Source: Diplonema papillatum
Lineage: Eukaryota; Euglenozoa; Diplonemea; Diplonemida; Diplonemidae
DNA: 64,000 bases
Assembly (NCBI GenBank): GCA_030068145.1
Contig: JAPJBO010000850.1
Location: 35,317-99,316, forward strand
Direction: 5' to 3'
Shown here: positions 1-10,539 of the stretch, in pieces
Position numbering within the stretch: the stretch's first letter is position 1
How the letters are laid out: each line of letters opens with the position of its first letter
Translations under genes and position numbers: made by a program
The notes under the pieces: model-generated
Databases searched by the model: none
What the model saw: the letters and a program-made list of their open reading frames with translations, nothing else
Told to the model about the DNA's origin: nothing

Positions 1-367
1 CGCCGAGTTCCCCTTCTATCTCGCCGGTTTGATGCATCTTCTCCATGATCGTCTTGTACGTCGGAAACCCGGTGTCCTTCGGCGTCACGTTCCACCCAAA
101 CCTCTTCCTCTCCTTCAGGAAATGCGGCCATCGGTAGGTACCGATGTTGTACAGAGAGAACCCGCGCATGTCGTGGAACTTCTCGTCTTGCCCGTAGTTG
201 CTGAAAGACTTCCAATGCTTCGGGAACCCCATCCGAATCCGGTTGTACAACTCCTTCGGACTTCGTTTGTCCAGAGGGTTCGCATGCACCCGCGGGTAAT
301 CGGTCCTCCGGTACAAATCATACGGACGTGCGTCCCCAAGCTTCACTGCGGTTGCTCTGACAGCCAT
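1..367 (-). CDS. Start of an unrecognised conserved-looking protein, cut by the window edge
   Basis: Reading the minus strand from an ATG at 367-365 gives 122 codons with no stop before the left edge of the window. The product begins MAVRATAVKLGDARPYDLYR. It is rich in aromatic and basic residues, with clusters such as YNRIRMGFPKHWKSF and YRWPHFLKERKRFGW, and has no low-complexity stretch, so it looks like a real folded protein and not a chance frame. The basic, Trp/Tyr-rich composition would suit a small mitochondrial complex subunit or ribosome-associated protein, but that is only an impression; I do not recognise the family. The 3' end lies outside the window. The overlapping frames on the other strand look like shadows. 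Confidence 0.6.
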   Translation of the reverse strand, partial: MAVRATAVKLGDARPYDLYRRTDYPRVHANPLDKRSPKELYNRIRMGFPKHWKSFSNYGQDEKFHDMRGFSLYNIGTYRWPHFLKERKRFGWNVTPKDTGFPTYKTIMEKMHQTGEIEGELG

Positions 368-654
368 GGTAGGCAACCAATGCTCAACCCCCCGCCCTTC
401 GGCGCCTTCCCTCTGGTGCTGTAATGAATTAGATGTGGATTCGAAGTAGCGGCAACGCTTGGGGGGAGTACAGGGGGAATTCGTGTACTTGCAGAAGCTT
501 GAGACCCGTCAGGTCGTCGAACGTATTAGCGGATGGGTTCGCCCGTGACCTGAGTGCGCTCGCAAATATAATCTCCTTCGGCTCTCGATGATGATCCAAG
601 CATCGACGTATGCGAAATGAAAGCTCTTTTACGAGGCATCGGCAGCCACGCTAG
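368..654. other. Non-coding, nothing recognised
   Basis: Upstream flank of the gene at 1-367. I see no convincing coding frame, RNA or repeat here apart from the (GA)n run that leads into the R4 repeat. Confidence 0.4.
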
Positions 655-925
655 AAGTAGAGAGAGAGAGAGAGACGAGTTAGAGTGCAGGGACCATCTC
701 TCCGGGGAGGTTCCGGTCTCCTCACTTCTCTTCGCACTGCTACGGCGGGCGTAAGTCGCTCCGGAGGCGCGCTGCAGGTTGCGGCTCTGCTACAGTGAGT
801 GGCCGCACCGGGGTTGGTGCTGCTGCGGGCCCTGTTCTGCGCGGCCTACGGCGGCGGCTAACACCTTGATGGGAAACTTCAGCTTCCATTGAGCGAAGGC
901 TACGTCCTGAGGGTACATGGGTTTG
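655..925 (+). repeat. Dispersed repeat R4 (long copy)
   Basis: R4 starts with a (GA)n run followed by GACGAGTTAGAGTGCAGGGA and ends near GGCTACGTCCTGAGGGTACA. A near-identical long copy lies at 31885-32212 and shorter copies at 25366-25470 and 27208-27270. No terminal inverted repeats were seen. Confidence 0.75.
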
Positions 926-1555
926 GCGTCGTTCGTAAGTAGACATCCTGGAGATCATGTGCTCATTCGAAAAAGCCTGTGTCATGGGGACCGGCGTTGT
1001 GTCTAAAAGGTCAGAGGTCGGTGAGAGCATTGAGTGAATATAGCATTTCTTCATGGAGTAGTAGGAGGAGTAGTTTGGACTATGCAACAACAATCTATGA
1101 CGATAGATAGCACAAGCCGCTACCGACTGCCTTTTTAGAGTTTGAGAACGCGGGATTTTTGCACGCCGTGTCGTGCTTCGGTTGCTCCGTGCCCCGTACC
1201 GTTTGTCTCCGGTGAGTGCTTTTGTCCACTGCAGAGCCTGGCAAGTCCGAGGACCCACCTGAATCGGCGCACTTCCTTTTTCTCTCGCGGGCTATCCTCG
1301 CGGCCGCCGGGGTCTCGATTCTTCCCCGACGCACCTTGCCTTCGGCTGCTCGTTTTCGCGGTTCCGCTTCGGCTGGGAACGTGGAGTATCGGTAGGCATT
1401 GAGTTTTGTAAAGTGCGAGTGCCATCAAGGCAAGCGAGCACTGTCTTTAGGCAAGTCCTAAAAACGTACAGTGCGTCAAAAATGGAACAAACTATGTCGT
1501 CTGCGGATACTTTGGAAAAGCTGAACCCTCTCGTTCCCCTACAAGGCTGGTGATG
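926..1555. other. Intergenic, nothing recognised
   Basis: Several overlapping open frames exist on both strands here, but none has recognisable protein sequence. I see no RNA gene or repeat shared with the rest of the window. Confidence 0.4.
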
Positions 1556-2249
1556 TCCTACTGCTTGCCACGCTGGTACGCCTCCGGGCTTTCCACGACG
1601 AGACAGGCTCCTTACCCGATCCTGTTGCACCTAGTCCTGTGGAAGCACCATCCGGCGCAGCGGTTGAAAGCTCGTACAGCAAGCCGCTTGCCGCTGTGAT
1701 TTACGAAACGGCTGTCGTCGTTTCTTTGGGAGGAGTGTAAAGACGAAGAGGACGCGTGTGCCCGAACGTCGTGGCAAGCTGGTACTCCGAGGACACACCA
1801 CTAGCACTCAATGAGACCAAGATCGCCACTGTGACGAATGTGACGGGCGTGGCTTCAAGGACCAACAGACGATTGCCTCCGTTTTCCTGACGGACACGAC
1901 CGCATCGCACACGAGGGTTCTGCGCGCGCTCCGAGAGCTCGCTCCTGCCCTGCGACGATGCTCTTGCATTGACAAAGAACGATCAGCATGGAGGCTCGGA
2001 TCTCGTTCCGAAGGTGTACGGCTGCCGTTCTTTCGCGGTACTATTCCATTCCGTGACGAGCTGACGACGTGGGCCTGGGAGAGGATGGCAGAGAGGGAGA
2101 CAGAGAAGACGAGCATCGCTCAGAAGGAAGAAGCGAAAACTCGAGGCGCTCGTTGCCTCTGCTCGGGTCACACGGCAAGGTCCTCAGCAAGCCACGCGGA
2201 GCAAAGGAACTCAACGCCGAACCGAAACGCGGTGAAACTGGTTGAGTAA
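1556..2249 (+). pseudogene. Broken coding-like frames, possible retroelement remnant
   Basis: Two plus-strand frames look coding but lack proper starts. About 1556-1738 reads DVLLLATLVRLRAFHDETGS and then stops. Another frame is open from 1815 to a TAA at 2247-2249 (144 residues). It begins with a CDECDGRGF stretch that could be half a zinc knuckle and ends in a charged region. The location next to the reverse-transcriptase fragment at 2705-3781 on the same strand suggests one decayed element, which is inference. No family was identified. Confidence 0.25.
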
Positions 2250-2564
2250 GGTCAAGGTGTTCCTGCCTGACGTCGCCGACAAGTGAGGAAGAAACCGAAG
2301 GCGCAGCGGAATGACGGCCTCGAGTCGAGCGTCGAGGCTGGTTTCCGAGCCCGACTTCTGGCCGGGGGCAAACAAGCTAGCACCGAAACCTAGTGGTAGC
2401 GAGGAAAGCCTGGTTGGCCAAGAGAAGATGATCCAGGGATTGATAGACCATGGTTAGCAGGGGCGCCCATAACCACTCCTTAAAAAGAAGTATCCTCCGA
2501 TTCATGGACGTCGTCTTGGGGACAATCGGGTGCACCAGACAGCGGACTAGCTTGTCCAGGGCCA

Positions 2565-2760
2565 GCGGGTTCGCCCGGTGTGGATACAACAAACGGCTCT
2601 GCTCCTCCAGCACCCCTAGCTAAGTAGCTTATGCAAAAAGAAAGTGGCAAGGGCGGTGACTCCAAACGTCTTGGCATGGCTAAGCGACATGCCCCTACCG
2701 CCGGGTGGTAGCACGTTGTAAAAAGTCGACTAAACCCGCAGGCGGACGCGCCACGCAAAC
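2565..2760 (+). repeat. Long direct repeat, left copy (LTR-like)
   Basis: About 195 bp beginning GTGGATACAACAAACGGCTC recurs at 3935-4395 in the same orientation. The right copy is split by an extra ~275 bp (about 3990-4265). The two copies flank the reverse-transcriptase fragment at 2705-3781, so they may be decayed terminal repeats, although part of the left copy overlaps the start of that frame. Confidence 0.5.
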
Positions 2761-3781
2761 AACCAGTCCTTGCTTTACGGCGGGATCGCGGCAAGACCGC
2801 GGCTGCAAACCCGAAAAGAGGCGCACACAGCGCAGCTTACAATTCACTGAGGGAATCGTCGTAGCAGGGAAAGTCGAAGCGATGGCGCGGATGGGCGTTC
2901 CCGTTGGAAACCTGCTGGAAGGAGGCATGCACCGCACCATTGTCGGCGACATTAGGACGTTCGCCATCAGCCTGAAGGCACAGCACGACGAGCAAAAAAG
3001 ATGGGCCACACCGCACCGTCAACATAGAGAGCCGCCGTCAGGCCCTAAACTTGACGGACCTGCCGGCGGTTTTGAGACCGGACACCTCCCTCGTCCGTGC
3101 TATCCTCTTGCAGATGGAGGATCGGAATCGCCTCCCCACCGGAACTCTCGCCGCAGAAGTCACCATTGTTTCCTCCGGCAGAAGCCCACGCGATCGCACA
3201 CTCGCCCGGTAGAGCGAAGGTGGCGGACGAGGTCCTGGAGGTGGCAAAGGGTCATCTCGGCGAGGCCGCGGACACAGCCCACAAGAACATACTGCTCCAG
3301 GTATCGGCGCGACTGGACTCCGAGCAGCTTCCCGCTATGCTGCACGTGCTCCTCCGGATACGACGTACTTGTCTTCTCCCTCTCAATAACAGAGGAGAGA
3401 GCAAGTAAGTTGCGGGGTGCCATCGACGCCATTCTCGATGAGGATAGTCTCTCCTCATCGCAGGCCGCAAAACCGGTAAGACAACTCGGTTTTGTTCAAC
3501 AGAGTATGAGCGGTTCGATCGGCCGGGCATTCGTTCACCCTGTTCAATCACGACAGTATTCGAAGGTAAACGTCGTGAAGTTGGGTGCACGTCTGCGAGA
3601 CGCGCCGAGATGGTGGAAGGAAGCCATGTGCCATTCCCGCTTCCATCGTCGGATAGACGCAAGGCTACTGTTGACTCCAAGGACTCCGATCATCATATAC
3701 ATTGATGCATCGATGGGTCAGCTCGGCGTATGCTTCTGCTATAATTGCATCAATATTACGCGAGCACGCGCTCGGCGGTAA
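2705..3781 (+). pseudogene. Decayed retroelement: RT connection and RNase H fragment
   Basis: One frame is open for 358 residues, but only its last ~130 look like a protein family. EERASKLRGAIDAILDED, followed by a QLGFVQQSMSG-like helix and IGRAFVHP, resembles the linker between reverse transcriptase and RNase H. IIYIDASMGQLGVCF resembles the first RNase H strand with its catalytic Asp. The frame then stops, so most of RNase H is missing and no polymerase YxDD motif is visible. A second frame at 3160-3400 (AKVADEVLEVAKGHLGEAAD) also looks coding, implying a frameshift. It is a pseudogene of a different type from the element at 56806-58887. The family call is by eye only. Confidence 0.5.
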
Positions 3782-3934
3782 ACGTCGCAGACCGCAACCG
3801 GTCAGTTGGCAACAAGGATGAGGAAAATGTCCAGCTGTACGAAACGGAAACCGTCATTTCAGCGCAGCATTTTCTGTTCTCCCGATGAAATGCTGGAGAA
3901 GCAGTGGGCTGTCGAAACAGCTCTCGTGGAAGTC

Positions 3935-4395
3935 AATGTGGATACAACAAACGGCTCTGCTCTTCCGCACCCCAGCTAAGTAGCTTATACAAATAATATT
4001 CTCCTCCTTGGTGTGCGTCTCGTGCTGCAACTAGCTCCAGTCTCAGTGCCGCTGCGTAGAAGGGTAAGTAGAAAACGAACCAACTGTTAATCTTCGTGTG
4101 TTTGCCACATTTCCATCGTGGCGCCTCAGGACACGGAAAGCTAGGGGGCGGGATGGTGGGTAAGCAAGAGCGTGAGCGGTTGTGTGATGGAGCGAGAGGC
4201 CCTGTTTCACAGTATATCATTAGTCGGCTAATATTAATCTTCAAAGACTAGCGTCTTATACGACAAGAAAAATAGCGAGGGGGGTGACTCCAAACGTCCT
4301 GGCATGGCTGAGCGACATGCCCCTACCGCCGGGCGATAGTACGCTATAAAAAGTCGACCGAACCCGCAGGCGGACGCGCCACGCAAACAAGTAGT
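3935..4395 (+). repeat. Long direct repeat, right copy with insertion
   Basis: Matches 2565-2760 on both sides of an insertion at about 3990-4265. The inserted piece ends with an ATATTAATCTTC motif also found near 6640, after a CCTCAGGACACGG stretch, so it is itself a dispersed repeat. Confidence 0.5.
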
Positions 4396-4987
4396 CGGCT
4401 ACCGTGGAAGATAACGGGATCGAGACCACGGCACTTGTGTGGGCACTCGCAAAAAGGCCGAAGCGAAGTTGCGCCGGATGGCCAGGACTGTGAGATCGAA
4501 AGAGAGTCCCATGCGTCAGATAACGCTTTCTACGCCCACCTAGATTATAAGCACCGGGAAAGCGCTATTCATGTTTCTCTGCTCAGTGCGCCAGGAGGAG
4601 TGCCCGTTCGCGGTAAAACCGGTGTTCTCGCTAGGGGAAAATCTCGCCGATTTAGTATTTGCACGGGTGGACATATGGCGAGCCGAAGCCCGTCACAGCC
4701 GCAGTCGAGCCGTCACCAACGGAGAAAGTCCAGACTACGCAGCACTGGGAGGGGGTCGGGTCCAGACTGTAGTGATTCTGTCACAAAGAAGTGCAAGCAG
4801 TGTTCCTCCGTTTGGCGACTAGCATCATGTGGCGCGAGAGGGGACCGCTACGCGCCAGGGGGGGCACGCGGAGGCCCGCCCACTCGTTTATTTACTCGGC
4901 GGCGGATATCGTCGCGGGTCCCCACGCCGAGTCGGATGTCTGCCCGCTGGAAGATCGTAGTGTCTATGTGACCAAACGGACAGGAAA
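4396..4987. other. Intergenic, unassigned open frames
   Basis: A plus-strand frame at 4435-4971 is open for 178 residues and two others overlap it. The translated sequences are Ser/Arg-rich with no recognisable motif. Probably a continuation of decayed retroelement sequence, but nothing shows this directly. Confidence 0.3.
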
Positions 4988-5215
4988 TACTCGAGGGATT
5001 GCCTTGTGCTCATTTCGCAGGAGGCTAGAGGGGGAGAAAACATTACAACTACAAAGTGGGTCTTTTTTGTTGAACGCTTACGCCCGCCACTAAACCCAGA
5101 TTTACCTGTGTTTCGTGTGGGCTACAGCACATTTACCTCCTTTGATCTAGCGCAACTGGCAGTCTCCTCAAGCATTTCCTACGAAGCAGGTGTTTACACA
5201 AAAAAAAAAAAGATA
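4988..5215 (+). repeat. Dispersed repeat R1
   Basis: R1 is about 225 bp. It starts near ATACTCGAGGGA, contains GTGGGTCTTTTTTGTTGAAC and TGTGTTTCGTGTGGGCTACA, and ends AAGCAGGTGCTTATACAAAA. Other copies: 13227-13505, 17525-17745, 26165-26395 (minus), 48235-48455, 48456-48668, and one split copy at 59489-59551 plus 62053-62212. It is A-rich at its end. I see no inverted termini and no tRNA-like promoter boxes. Confidence 0.85.
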
Positions 5216-5239
5216 AGATCCTAGAAGGCGATAAGGAGG

Positions 5240-5751
5240 ATGGCGATCCCGGGTTGCTGGGCGGGAAGGTCGGAGATGGAGAAGACGAACCACCAGGACC
5301 CGCTCTGCGACGCCTTCGGGCTTGTCCCCGGCTTCGATGCCGGGGCCCACGCCCACACCCACAGGTCCATAGTGGATGCTATGGATGTAGAGAGGAGGAG
5401 AAAGAGCAAGTTCACGTATCCATGCGAGCTCGCGGAAGTGGTGGCGGCAGAAATGGCCGAGGAAGACGAGGAAGACACGGAGGACCGGAGGACATCGAGG
5501 ACGAAACGCCGATCGCCGGCGCCATCGTCGCTCGTATCGAGGAGAAAGACCGCAAGGCCGAGATGGCCGAGCTGCGGGCTGAGATAGCCCAGCTGAAGAA
5601 GGCACCGCACGCGACACCGGACGCAGGACAGTCGCGCGCCAACTCCCAGGCCTCGGAAAACGGGGACGCTCTCCCCTCGGTCCGCGGAGGGAGAGCGATT
5701 ACTCGGAAGGCGGAATCTCGGTCGACGCCCCCCGCGAGGCGGTGCTCCTAA
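5240..5751 (+). pseudogene. Broken acidic/coiled-coil ORF
   Basis: Two overlapping plus-strand frames each look coding for half their length. The first (from 5240) gives MAIPGCWAGRSEMEKTNHQD and runs to an acidic AEEDEEDTEDRR segment. The second frame, from about 5490, gives EDIEDETPIAGAIVARIEEK and a short coiled coil (KAEMAELRAEIAQL), ending at a stop at 5749-5751. Moving between frames implies a frameshift or an unrecognised intron. If intact it would be the only plus-strand host gene here, so a decayed mobile-element ORF is at least as likely. No family recognised. Confidence 0.3.
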
Positions 5752-5894
5752 TGGAGCTCCGCCTCCACTTTGTGGTCCCCCTCACAAAGGCCCCTCACGA
5801 ATAGGGGTTCCTGCTCGGCCAACTGGCCGAGCTTCTCACAGGCGTGGGAAGCTCCCAAAGAGAATTTAACCGAGGGAAACCGACACCACGAGTA

Positions 5895-6060
5895 GGAGAA
5901 AGTAGAAAAGGGAAACTAGAGTTTTCGTTGACCGCACTACTCTGAGCCCAAATCCTGGACGTGGTTTAAGGTGGCAAATTGGCAAATGATCATGATCAGA
6001 AGGTCCTACTTGGGCGGTTCAGTTTCCTCACACATTGCATGTGGCTAAAAAAAAAAAAAA
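5895..6060 (+). repeat. Dispersed repeat R3
   Basis: R3 is ~165 bp from GAGTAGGAGAAAGTAGAAA through GAGTTTTCGTTGACCGCACT and CTGGACGTGGTTTC to TTCAGTTTCCTCACACATTG, ending in an A run. Copies: 11770-11924 (inside the cyclophilin intron), 50640-50815 (opposite orientation), and 63760-63930 (inside the upstream MLO intron). Confidence 0.8.
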
Positions 6061-6675
6061 AACGCTTCAAAATCAATCGGCCGGCAAGCCGGCAGATCGT
6101 GCGCAAACTGGTAAAACTGTAAGAAAAGGCGGACTCAGTGCATTTCTCGTATTCAGAAGAAACCATGTCTGATATGCTTCGTGAACGCGACGCGCATACA
6201 AGAAGCAATTCTTGATCGGCGCGAGGTGAGAAAGGCCGACGGAGCCGCGCCCGCATTCGCACCCGCACACCGCAAGCGCAAGCAGGTCGAGGGAGGGCGC
6301 AAAACATTTGCTTTTTCTGCCCGGCCGGGTAGACAAGGCGATCGCGGAGGCCGGGCGAGGCAAGGGACGATATGCACGAGTTTAGACTGACCAGCCGCCC
6401 GGCGGTCCTTGTTCCGGTGCGCGCCACCCTTAACGCCTACCAGGCGGTAGTCGAAGCGAATCCGGCGCTGGCCTTACCCTACGTGGATGTGAGCAAAGCA
6501 CCCTACACCCCCAAGACGTCCGACGCTGCAGCAGCTCGACAACCGGGGAGGGTTTGTCACAGTCGTCGTGACGCCTCAGGACACGGCTTCAGAATAGGGG
6601 CAAGGGTGGGTTACTAACAAGTGTTAGGTATTCGTCGGATATATTAATCTTCTAAGATCTGCGATCTCATAAAAG
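6061..6675. other. Intergenic, nothing firm
   Basis: The plus-strand frame at 6372-6617 and several minus frames are open but unrecognisable. The last ~110 bases share the CCTCAGGACACGG ... ATATTAATCTTC stretch with 4120-4250. Confidence 0.35.
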
Positions 6676-6775
6676 GGGGGGAAGTCTTAGTTAATGTTTA
6701 GGCAGGACACTGCCTCGCATGCATGTTTGATGCTAGCATCAGGTCTTCTTCGAAGAAAGTGTAAAATAGAAAAGG
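6676..6775 (+). repeat. Dispersed repeat R2
   Basis: R2 is ~100 bp: GGGGGGAAGTCTTAGTT, CTGCCTCGCATGCATG, the perfect palindrome TGATGCTAGCATCA, then CTTCTTCGAAGAAAGTG. Other copies or fragments: 17000-17120, 17410-17520, 18020-18140, 18430-18505, 27752-27815, 28485-28530, 28580-28622, 34310-34375 (opposite orientation), 47845-47945 and 54685-54760. Three palindromic segments per copy mean it could fold into a row of hairpins. Confidence 0.8.
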
Positions 6776-6858
6776 GTAAAGGGGTCGCAGGGAGTGTAAG
6801 ACCGCAGGTAGGGTATGAAACCTTGAGGGACTAGTCCTCTCGGAAGGGGGGGGGGGGT

Positions 6859-8086
6859 AGGGGGCGCGACTCCTGGTAGAAACCCTGTGTATTTTATTAT
6901 TGGCGCTGTTATACCGTGCTTTTAGAGAATCCCGGGGTGGTTTTGCATCCGCAGCAGCTCTCTGATGGAGTATGACCCCAAAATTGGTGAGTATGGCCCG
7001 GAATGACCAGCGAATGCAAAAAAGAGCAAAAAATAGGCATATTGGGCGCTCCCTGAAACCGGGAAGAAATGGCCTATTTTCAGGCTGAGCAGCCCGGAAC
7101 CGTGTTAAAGTGCGCGAAACCACAGAAAAAAAACCCAGTATGTGTTCCCGGGCCCTCGCGTGTGGTCATCGGTGGCCAGCGACCCTGTTCTGAGGTCGGG
7201 GACGACCTGGAAGATGCCCGGTACGTGCCCGGTACAAGCCCAGTACAAGCCCAGTACAGCCCGGTACGTGCCCAGTACAGCCGGTATGTGTTTTGGCACG
7301 TTCCGGATCTTCTCCGACCTCAAAACAGGGTGGCTGGCCACCTGGGACCACTTTCAAGGGCCCTACAAAACATTTTGTGGAATTTTGCTGCGGTTTCGTG
7401 CACTTTGTCACGGCACAGCAGCTCAGCATAAAAATATGCCGTTTCTTGCTGGGTTCCGGGGTGCTTGGCAGGACATAAAGATGCCTCGGATTACCATCTT
7501 CTATCCGAGACGTGACAAAGTGCACGAAACCACACCAAAATTCCACAAAATGTTTTGTAGGGCCCTCGCACGTGGTCCTAAGTGGCCAGCCGCCCTGTTT
7601 TGAGGTCGGAGAAGGTCCGGAACGTGCCAGGGCACATACCGGCTGTACTGGGCACGTACTGGGCACGTACCGGGCTGTACTGGGCTTGTACTGGGCTTGT
7701 ACCGGGCACGTACCGAGCACGTTCCGGGTCTTCTCTGACCTCAGAACAGGGTCGCTGGGCACCGATGACCACACGCGAGGGCCCGGGAACACATACTGGT
7801 TTTTTTTTCTGTGGTTTCGTGCACTTAAACACGGTTCCGGGCTGCTCAGCCTGAAAATAGGCCACTTCTGCCCGGTTTCAGGGAGCGCCCAATATGCCTA
7901 TTTTTTGCTCTTTTTTGCATTCGCTGGTCATTCCGGGCGCCATTCTCACCAATTTTGGGGTCATACTCCATCAGAGAGCTACTGCGGATTCAAACCACCC
8001 CGGGATTCCCTAAAAGCACGGAAAAACAGCGCCAATAATAAAATACACATTTGGCCCCACGTAAAAAGGCCTGAGTCGCGCCCCCT
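6859..8086. mobile_element. Foldback element FB1, a palindrome made of palindromes
   Basis: The left arm (about 6859-7412) and right arm (about 7509-8086) are inverted copies around a ~95-bp loop. The outer ends match as AGGGGGCGCGACTC and its complement, and TTTTATTATTGGCGCTGTT marks both arms further in. Each arm is itself an imperfect inverted repeat: GGGCCCTC..GTGGTC..GTGGCCAGC..ACCCTGTT occurs four times, twice in each direction, and the centre of each arm holds short GTACGTGCC/GTACAAGCC repeats. The long frames across it (up to 312 codons) arise from this symmetry and are not genes. No transposase is present. Confidence 0.85.
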
Positions 8087-8090
8087 AGGG

Positions 8091-8871
8091 CAGTGCTGGC
8101 TGCAAACGGCTGCAAACGCGTTTGCACCGATTCTGCAAACGGCAAACGTTTGCAGTGCAAACGTTGCAAACGTTTGCAAACGTCATTACCGTTTTACAGG
8201 GTTTATACGGCGGGAGAGTCTTGGCGGTGTTCCTGTTGTTGTAGTTCAGCCGCACGAGGGAATCTGCTATTTTATCCCCATGCTGCTTCGCTTGTTGTCC
8301 TTCACTGCGTCATACACCGACCACCCTGGGCTGGCCATCTTTTTTTTGGCTACCGCCTGCAATGGCAGCCACTTGTTCCAAATGCGTGCCACCAGATCTC
8401 CCCGAGCCACTTGTTTGCTGCTTTCAAAGCTAGTCCCTCTGGTACGGTGAGGCAGTCAGAGTGCTCAGCCAATGCACAGAGCTGGTCGTGTCGTCCGGAA
8501 AGAAGCGAGGACCTTCGCAATCCCTCTGTCGCGTTGGTGTAGATCTCCGTATTCCACTGCGGGCTGAGAGCGGCGGCGGCTTCGTGGAGGGGACGCCGGT
8601 AATAAATCCTCCACAGCAGAAGTCCGACTAGGGGTCCCACAGAAACAAAGCCTTTTCCTTTGCGGTTTGTCGACATCCCACTGTCACTGCTGCCACTTAC
8701 GACAGCATAAATGTCACTTGCCCACGTCTATATCGCTCGCATGTGTCTATCCATTGCTAGCCTTGCACTGCACCGTTGCCGTTTGCAAACGTTTGCAAAC
8801 GGCATCTGCCAGATCTGCAAACGCAAACGCAAACGTTTGCGCAAACGTTTGCACGTTTGCAGCCAGCACTG
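8091..8871. mobile_element. Non-autonomous hAT-type transposon (781 bp)
   Basis: The ends are perfect 18-bp inverted repeats, CAGTGCTGGCTGCAAACG, and the element is flanked by a perfect 8-bp direct repeat CCCTAGGG (8083-8090 and 8872-8879). CAGxG ends with an 8-bp target duplication are the hAT superfamily signature. The subterminal 60-90 bp on both sides are packed with CAAACG/CGTTTG motifs in both directions, as expected for transposase binding sites. The middle holds no transposase-like frame, so it must be mobilised in trans. It inserted exactly at the edge of FB1. Confidence 0.9.
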
Positions 8872-8876
8872 CCCTA

Positions 8877-8900
8877 GGGGGGGGGGGGGGGGGGGGGGGT
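8877..8900. repeat. Poly-G tract
   Basis: About 24 consecutive G next to the right target duplication of the hAT element. A similar G run lies at 6846-6857 beside the left end of FB1. Confidence 0.8.
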
Positions 8901-10539
8901 CGAATAATAACAGTTATTTAACATGCGTCTGGTTGTCTAGAAACACTACCACTATTTGATCCCGCTACTGTTCGGCTGACATCCCGGCAGACTGAAGCTT
9001 CTACATCGTAGATCCGAGAACGTTACGCCCGGTGAGCCGCCAAAGTGACGCACGAGAAAGAGCTGACACCAGGGTCTCAGGGTGTCTCGCTCTGACAGCG
9101 AGCGGCACCCGAATTCCACAAACCCCGAGGCCTGCGCCAGCTACTGACACGGCCCGGCGCCGAAGGCAAGTTCCCAGGGCCGCAGCCAGCACTCGGAGGG
9201 TGCCAGCAAAGTCCCTCCCTCTCCTCCTTAACACGGCTATCGAGAGTTTCGACTGGAGCAAAGCTCCGCGTATTGTGAAACTTCGAGCAGCTGGCTCCGA
9301 AGGGTTACAGAATACAGGCGATGTCGAAGTACTCGGAAACGGTTGTCGCTGAGCACAGCCAGGGAACTCGCGTCCCCCGGCCTTTAACTGCAATCCCAAG
9401 TTGTTCCGCTCCGCCCCGAAGGATAGGGGGTACTGTGTCTTACCCCCAGAGAAGATGCCATGAGCTTCCTGCAGCCTCCACCGAAACACGGGGCGCGTCC
9501 ATGCCCAGCTATGCTGCCTCTTGCTAACGTGGTTTCCCTGCCGTGTCCGTCGGGTTGATCCCGGATCAGAAACCCAAACAAGGCAATTCCTAGGCAATTC
9601 CTTAAGGAAAAACATCAAAAACCCAAACGCGAAGATCTCAGATCTGATGGGAGCCCTTCCACAGGCCCTTGTTGAACATTTCGACGTGCATACGTTGGGC
9701 AACTCCTGCAAGCAGTTCCTCCGGTAATCTGCGGCTGACGACACGGGATAAAGAGAGGGTGCGAAGTAAGCTCTGCAGCAAAGTAGGCGAGAGTGCATGG
9801 AAATGCTACTCGTTGTCTGAGCCAAGGAAAGCAGCTGGTTGTACAAAAGGCAGCTGAATACGGACAATGGTGGATCAACAGGCTACCTACTAATGAAGGC
9901 CTTTGCAGTCAAGTAGCAAGGCGTCGTCCGGTCCGGGCCCCGAACTGGAGCGCAAACGCAGGCATCGGGCAGTGCTTTTCGCGATGCACCTGCAACCTGT
10001 TAGAATGGGCTGCAATTGCTGACCACGCGTCTGCAAGTAGAGCTTGCCGAAAAAACTGGTGATCACTTTTAATGGGCTTTCACCATGCGTTTGTTTGTGT
10101 TTATGTGAAAACTTGCCCCCACGAGCCTGCGTGAATCTGACATGTCGTTTCAGCTGAGCGTTTGCGTCAAACAGCGTTAGGTGTTGTGTTGAACGTTGCC
10201 ATCAACGGGTCACGAGACCAGGCGACCGAACGAAGGACGCGCGACCCAGAGAGATATCCGGGGTAAAGGGTCGGGGGTCGTGTGATGGGCCACTCTACGC
10301 ACTCGAATATCGACGCACCCACCGGACAAGCCCTTGGAAGAACGCGCCCCACCAATCGCAGAACGGAATCCTTGAAGTCAGTGAAATTTCCTGGCAAGAC
10401 TGTCCCTGTAGAGGCCTTGAAGTCAGCAAACGGACTGGCATTGGACTCGGAGTCAGTGAAGGGCAGCGTGAAACTGCAGCATTTCTTGCTGGGACACGCT
10501 GTCCCAGGTACCGCTGCCACCACGGTGTCGTGGTACTGT
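8901..10539. other. Intergenic, unassigned
   Basis: A 288-codon minus frame (9001-9867) is open but its translation is unrecognisable and overlaps a plus frame of similar quality. Around 10375-10465 a phrase of the form TTGAAGTCAG(T/C)AAA is repeated. The last part is presumably the 3' flank of the cyclophilin gene. No RNA gene or known repeat seen. Confidence 0.35.

Noticed and set aside
7142-8450. Open frames up to 312 codons in both directions across FB1
   Set aside because: Near-identical translations on both strands result from the inverted repeat; no protein family content.
9001-9867. 288-codon minus frame
   Set aside because: No recognisable motif, no splice or repeat context, and overlapping frames of equal quality on the other strand.
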